Positions 6,699-7,918 of a DNA stretch of 7,918 bases are shown here, piece by piece. Under the pieces are notes generated by a model. The model ran no database searches, was not told the origin of the DNA, and saw nothing but the letters and a program-made list of their open reading frames with translations. Source of the DNA: Gemmatimonadota bacterium (GTDB lineage: Bacteria > Latescibacterota > UBA2968 > UBA8231); the NCBI GenBank assembly GCA_009845645.1, contig VXZF01000386.1, forward strand, positions 1 through 7,918. The letters run 5' to 3'. Numbering within the stretch: the first letter of the stretch is position 1; the number at the start of each line of letters is the position of its first letter. A program made the position numbers and the translations under genes.

Positions 6699-7537
6699 GC
6701 AGCGCTTCTGGAGACACCCTGTCGCTGCGACGCCAGCTCATCCTCTACGCCGCGCTGTCCTTTTTGGCGTTTTGGTTTCTGGTGCCTTTTGCCTGGATGC
6801 TCATTACCTCGGTCAAGACGCCGGACGAAGTCTTTTCCCGGCTCCTGCCCTCGGTGCTGCGGCTGGCCAACTTCGTGGAGATCTTCAATCAGCCGACGTT
6901 GCCCTTCGGGCGCTACTTTCTCAACAGCACGATCATCACGGTTTTTGGCACGGGGGCGAGTCTTTTTACTTCCGCCGTCGTGGCCTATGCCTTTGCCCGC
7001 CTGAACTTTTTCGGCCGCGACGTGCTGTTCGTCGCCGTGCTATCGACCATGATGCTGCCCGCGGCGGTGACCATGATCCCAACGTTTGTGCTCTTCCAGA
7101 AGCTGGGCTGGGTCGATACATTTCTCCCCTTTTTGGTGCCGGCCTGTACGGGCAACGCCTTCCAGATATTCTTTTTGCGCCAGTTTTTTAAGACCCTACC
7201 AATAGATTTGATCGACGCTGCACGCATAGACGGGTGCTCGAACTTGCGCATCTGCCTGTCGATTGCCATGCCACTGGCCAAGCCGACGCTGGCAACGCTG
7301 GCCATTCTCAGCTTTCTCAGTCTCTGGAACGACTTTATGGGGCCACTCATCTACCTGCACAGCAACGAGAAGCGCACGCTGGCGCTAGGGCTGAATGCCT
7401 TTGCTGGCATGTACGGCACGCAATGGCATCTACTCATGGCCGCTTCTGTAGTCGCGACCGTGCCCATTCTGATGGTCTTTTTTATGGGGCAGCGCTACTT
7501 CGAGCGCGGGCTGGTGATGACGGGGATGAAGGGATGA
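6695..7537 (+). CDS. ABC transporter permease, MalG/UgpE type
   Basis: The preferred start is ATG 6695, whose ATGA overlaps the stop of the first permease, giving 280 residues. An in-frame ATG at 6680 would add MGALP at the front; neither has a strong ribosome binding site, so the choice rests on the overlap, which repeats the junction upstream. Hydrophobic segments are seen near 15-39, 77-103, 109-135, 144-164, 197-220 and 245-266. RYFLNSTIITVFGT (73-86) and AYAFARLNFFGRDVLF (97-112) are hallmarks of the second sugar-ABC permease. The coupling loop at 174-193 reads DAARIDGCSNLRICLSIAMP, with Asp in place of the usual Glu at the first position. The C-terminal RYFERGLVMTGMKG is the usual family ending. 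It pairs with the first permease. No ATP-binding subunit gene follows; the next gene is convergent. Confidence 0.94.
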   Translation: MSSASGDTLSLRRQLILYAALSFLAFWFLVPFAWMLITSVKTPDEVFSRLLPSVLRLANFVEIFNQPTLPFGRYFLNSTIITVFGTGASLFTSAVVAYAFARLNFFGRDVLFVAVLSTMMLPAAVTMIPTFVLFQKLGWVDTFLPFLVPACTGNAFQIFFLRQFFKTLPIDLIDAARIDGCSNLRICLSIAMPLAKPTLATLAILSFLSLWNDFMGPLIYLHSNEKRTLALGLNAFAGMYGTQWHLLMAASVVATVPILMVFFMGQRYFERGLVMTGMKG

Positions 7538-7661
7538 CGTGCCTGACAGGCAATTATAGATCGCACCTATTGAACGTTGGATTGCACCAATCAGACTCTA
7601 TTTTCATCAAGGATAGGTATATATCGTCGTACGCTTCGTCATCGTGCGATGTCCTCGCTTC
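7538..7661. other. Convergent intergenic region with short inverted repeats
   Basis: This 124-base gap separates the converging ends of the second permease and the aminotransferase. It is more AT-rich than the flanking genes. Three short inverted repeats are visible: TGCCT-GAC-AGGCA at 7540-7552, GATTG-CAC-CAATC at 7580-7592, and CATC-GTGC-GATG at 7640-7651. Only the second is followed (after eight bases) by a short T-run (TTTT at 7601-7604), so an intrinsic terminator is possible for the + strand operon but weak. No promoter, RNA gene or ORF with recognisable content is seen here. Confidence 0.5.
7580..7604 (+). terminator. Possible weak intrinsic terminator after the ABC operon
   Basis: A 5-bp inverted repeat (GATTG/CAATC, 3-base loop) is followed by AGACTCTATTTT. 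The stem is short and AT-containing, and the T-run is four bases and eight bases away from the stem. It is the best candidate in the convergent gap but well below a typical rho-independent terminator. Confidence 0.2.
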
Positions 7662-7918
7662 TCATTCTGCATTTTTAAGCTGCTCCAGAACGTCCATCCC
7701 CACCCGCCGACTCCACGCCTCCATCACCCGATGGAATAGAGGACCGGGCTTCCCGTCGCCAATCGGCGTATTGTTGATGCGCGTACACGGTGCCAAGCAA
7801 TAGGGCGTGCTAGTCAACCAAGCCTCGTCGGCATTAACCGCATCGTAGGGCTGCAAATCCTTTTCGACCCAGCCCAGCCCCAACTCGGGTGCCAATTCCC
7901 GCAGCGTCACCAAACTCA
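7662..7918 (-). CDS. Class-IV PLP aminotransferase (branched-chain/D-amino acid type), C-terminal part only
   Basis: The frame on the - strand is open from the right edge to a TGA at 7664-7662, giving the last 84 residues. A TTG at 7913 is the first possible start codon but falls in mid-domain, so the gene continues beyond the window; whole family members have about 280-310 residues. The sequence NADEAWLTSTPYCLAPCTRIN followed by TPIGDGKPGPLFHRVMEAWS is the conserved C-terminal block of fold-type IV enzymes: the EAxLTST segment lies at the PLP phosphate site, and the IGDGKPGP segment follows as in BCAT, D-alanine transaminase and aminodeoxychorismate lyase relatives. The catalytic lysine would lie upstream, outside the window. 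Within the family the reaction cannot be told from this part. It converges on the ABC permease gene and is not part of that transcript. Confidence 0.88.
   Translation of the reverse strand, partial: SLVTLRELAPELGLGWVEKDLQPYDAVNADEAWLTSTPYCLAPCTRINNTPIGDGKPGPLFHRVMEAWSRRVGMDVLEQLKNAE

Noticed and set aside
7234..7803. Long + strand ORF running from the second permease across the convergent gap
   Set aside because: It overlaps the permease in another frame and then runs antisense to the aminotransferase; its protein has no recognisable domain and low-complexity composition in the overlap.
1..7918. CRISPR array, tRNA/rRNA gene, insertion sequence or attachment site
   Set aside because: No regularly spaced repeats, no cloverleaf-like sequence, no transposase or terminal inverted repeats were seen; the repeats present are coding repeats of the propeller.

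Overview
The window is a compact, moderately GC-rich bacterial segment. Seven genes lie head to tail on the + strand, and the C-terminal end of one gene lies on the - strand at the right edge. The gene families point to a Gram-negative, didermic, heterotrophic bacterium: a CRTAC1-type secreted beta-propeller, a TPR lipoprotein, an exported ComEA-like protein, a DHDPS-superfamily aldolase and a carbohydrate-type ABC importer. CRTAC1/ASPIC proteins paired with TPR proteins, and many sugar ABC cassettes, are common in Planctomycetota, Acidobacteriota and Poribacteria/Latescibacterota-like lineages. The placement is inference from content only; no marker gene is present.

Layout. Positions 1-1609 hold a CRTAC1-like protein with seven calcium-binding DxDxDG loops and a C-terminal ASPIC/UnbV domain; its 5' end lies outside the window. 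Positions 1640-3178 encode a probable lipoprotein with about 13 TPR repeats. Positions 3226-3492 encode a small exported helix-hairpin-helix (ComEA-like) protein. Positions 3516-4427 encode a DHDPS/NAL-superfamily protein that keeps the Schiff-base lysine but lacks other usual catalytic residues. Positions 4444-7537 encode a sugar-type ABC importer: substrate-binding protein, MalF-type permease and MalG-type permease, with ATGA overlaps at both internal junctions. No ATPase gene is present. Positions 7538-7661 are a convergent intergenic gap with a few short inverted repeats and no convincing terminator. Positions 7662-7918 hold the C-terminal 84 residues of a class-IV PLP aminotransferase on the - strand.

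How the genes fit together. All gaps between + strand genes are under 50 bases, so one transcript could cover everything from the beta-propeller to the second permease. The firmest functional unit is the importer with the aldolase just upstream, which suggests uptake and then retro-aldol or related processing of a sugar acid or similar small substrate. The first three genes form an envelope-directed block (secreted propeller, TPR lipoprotein, exported HhH protein) whose link to the importer is only positional. I see no definite new system. The points most worth a second look are the altered active site of the aldolase, the G10 tract inside the propeller gene, and the co-directional envelope block.
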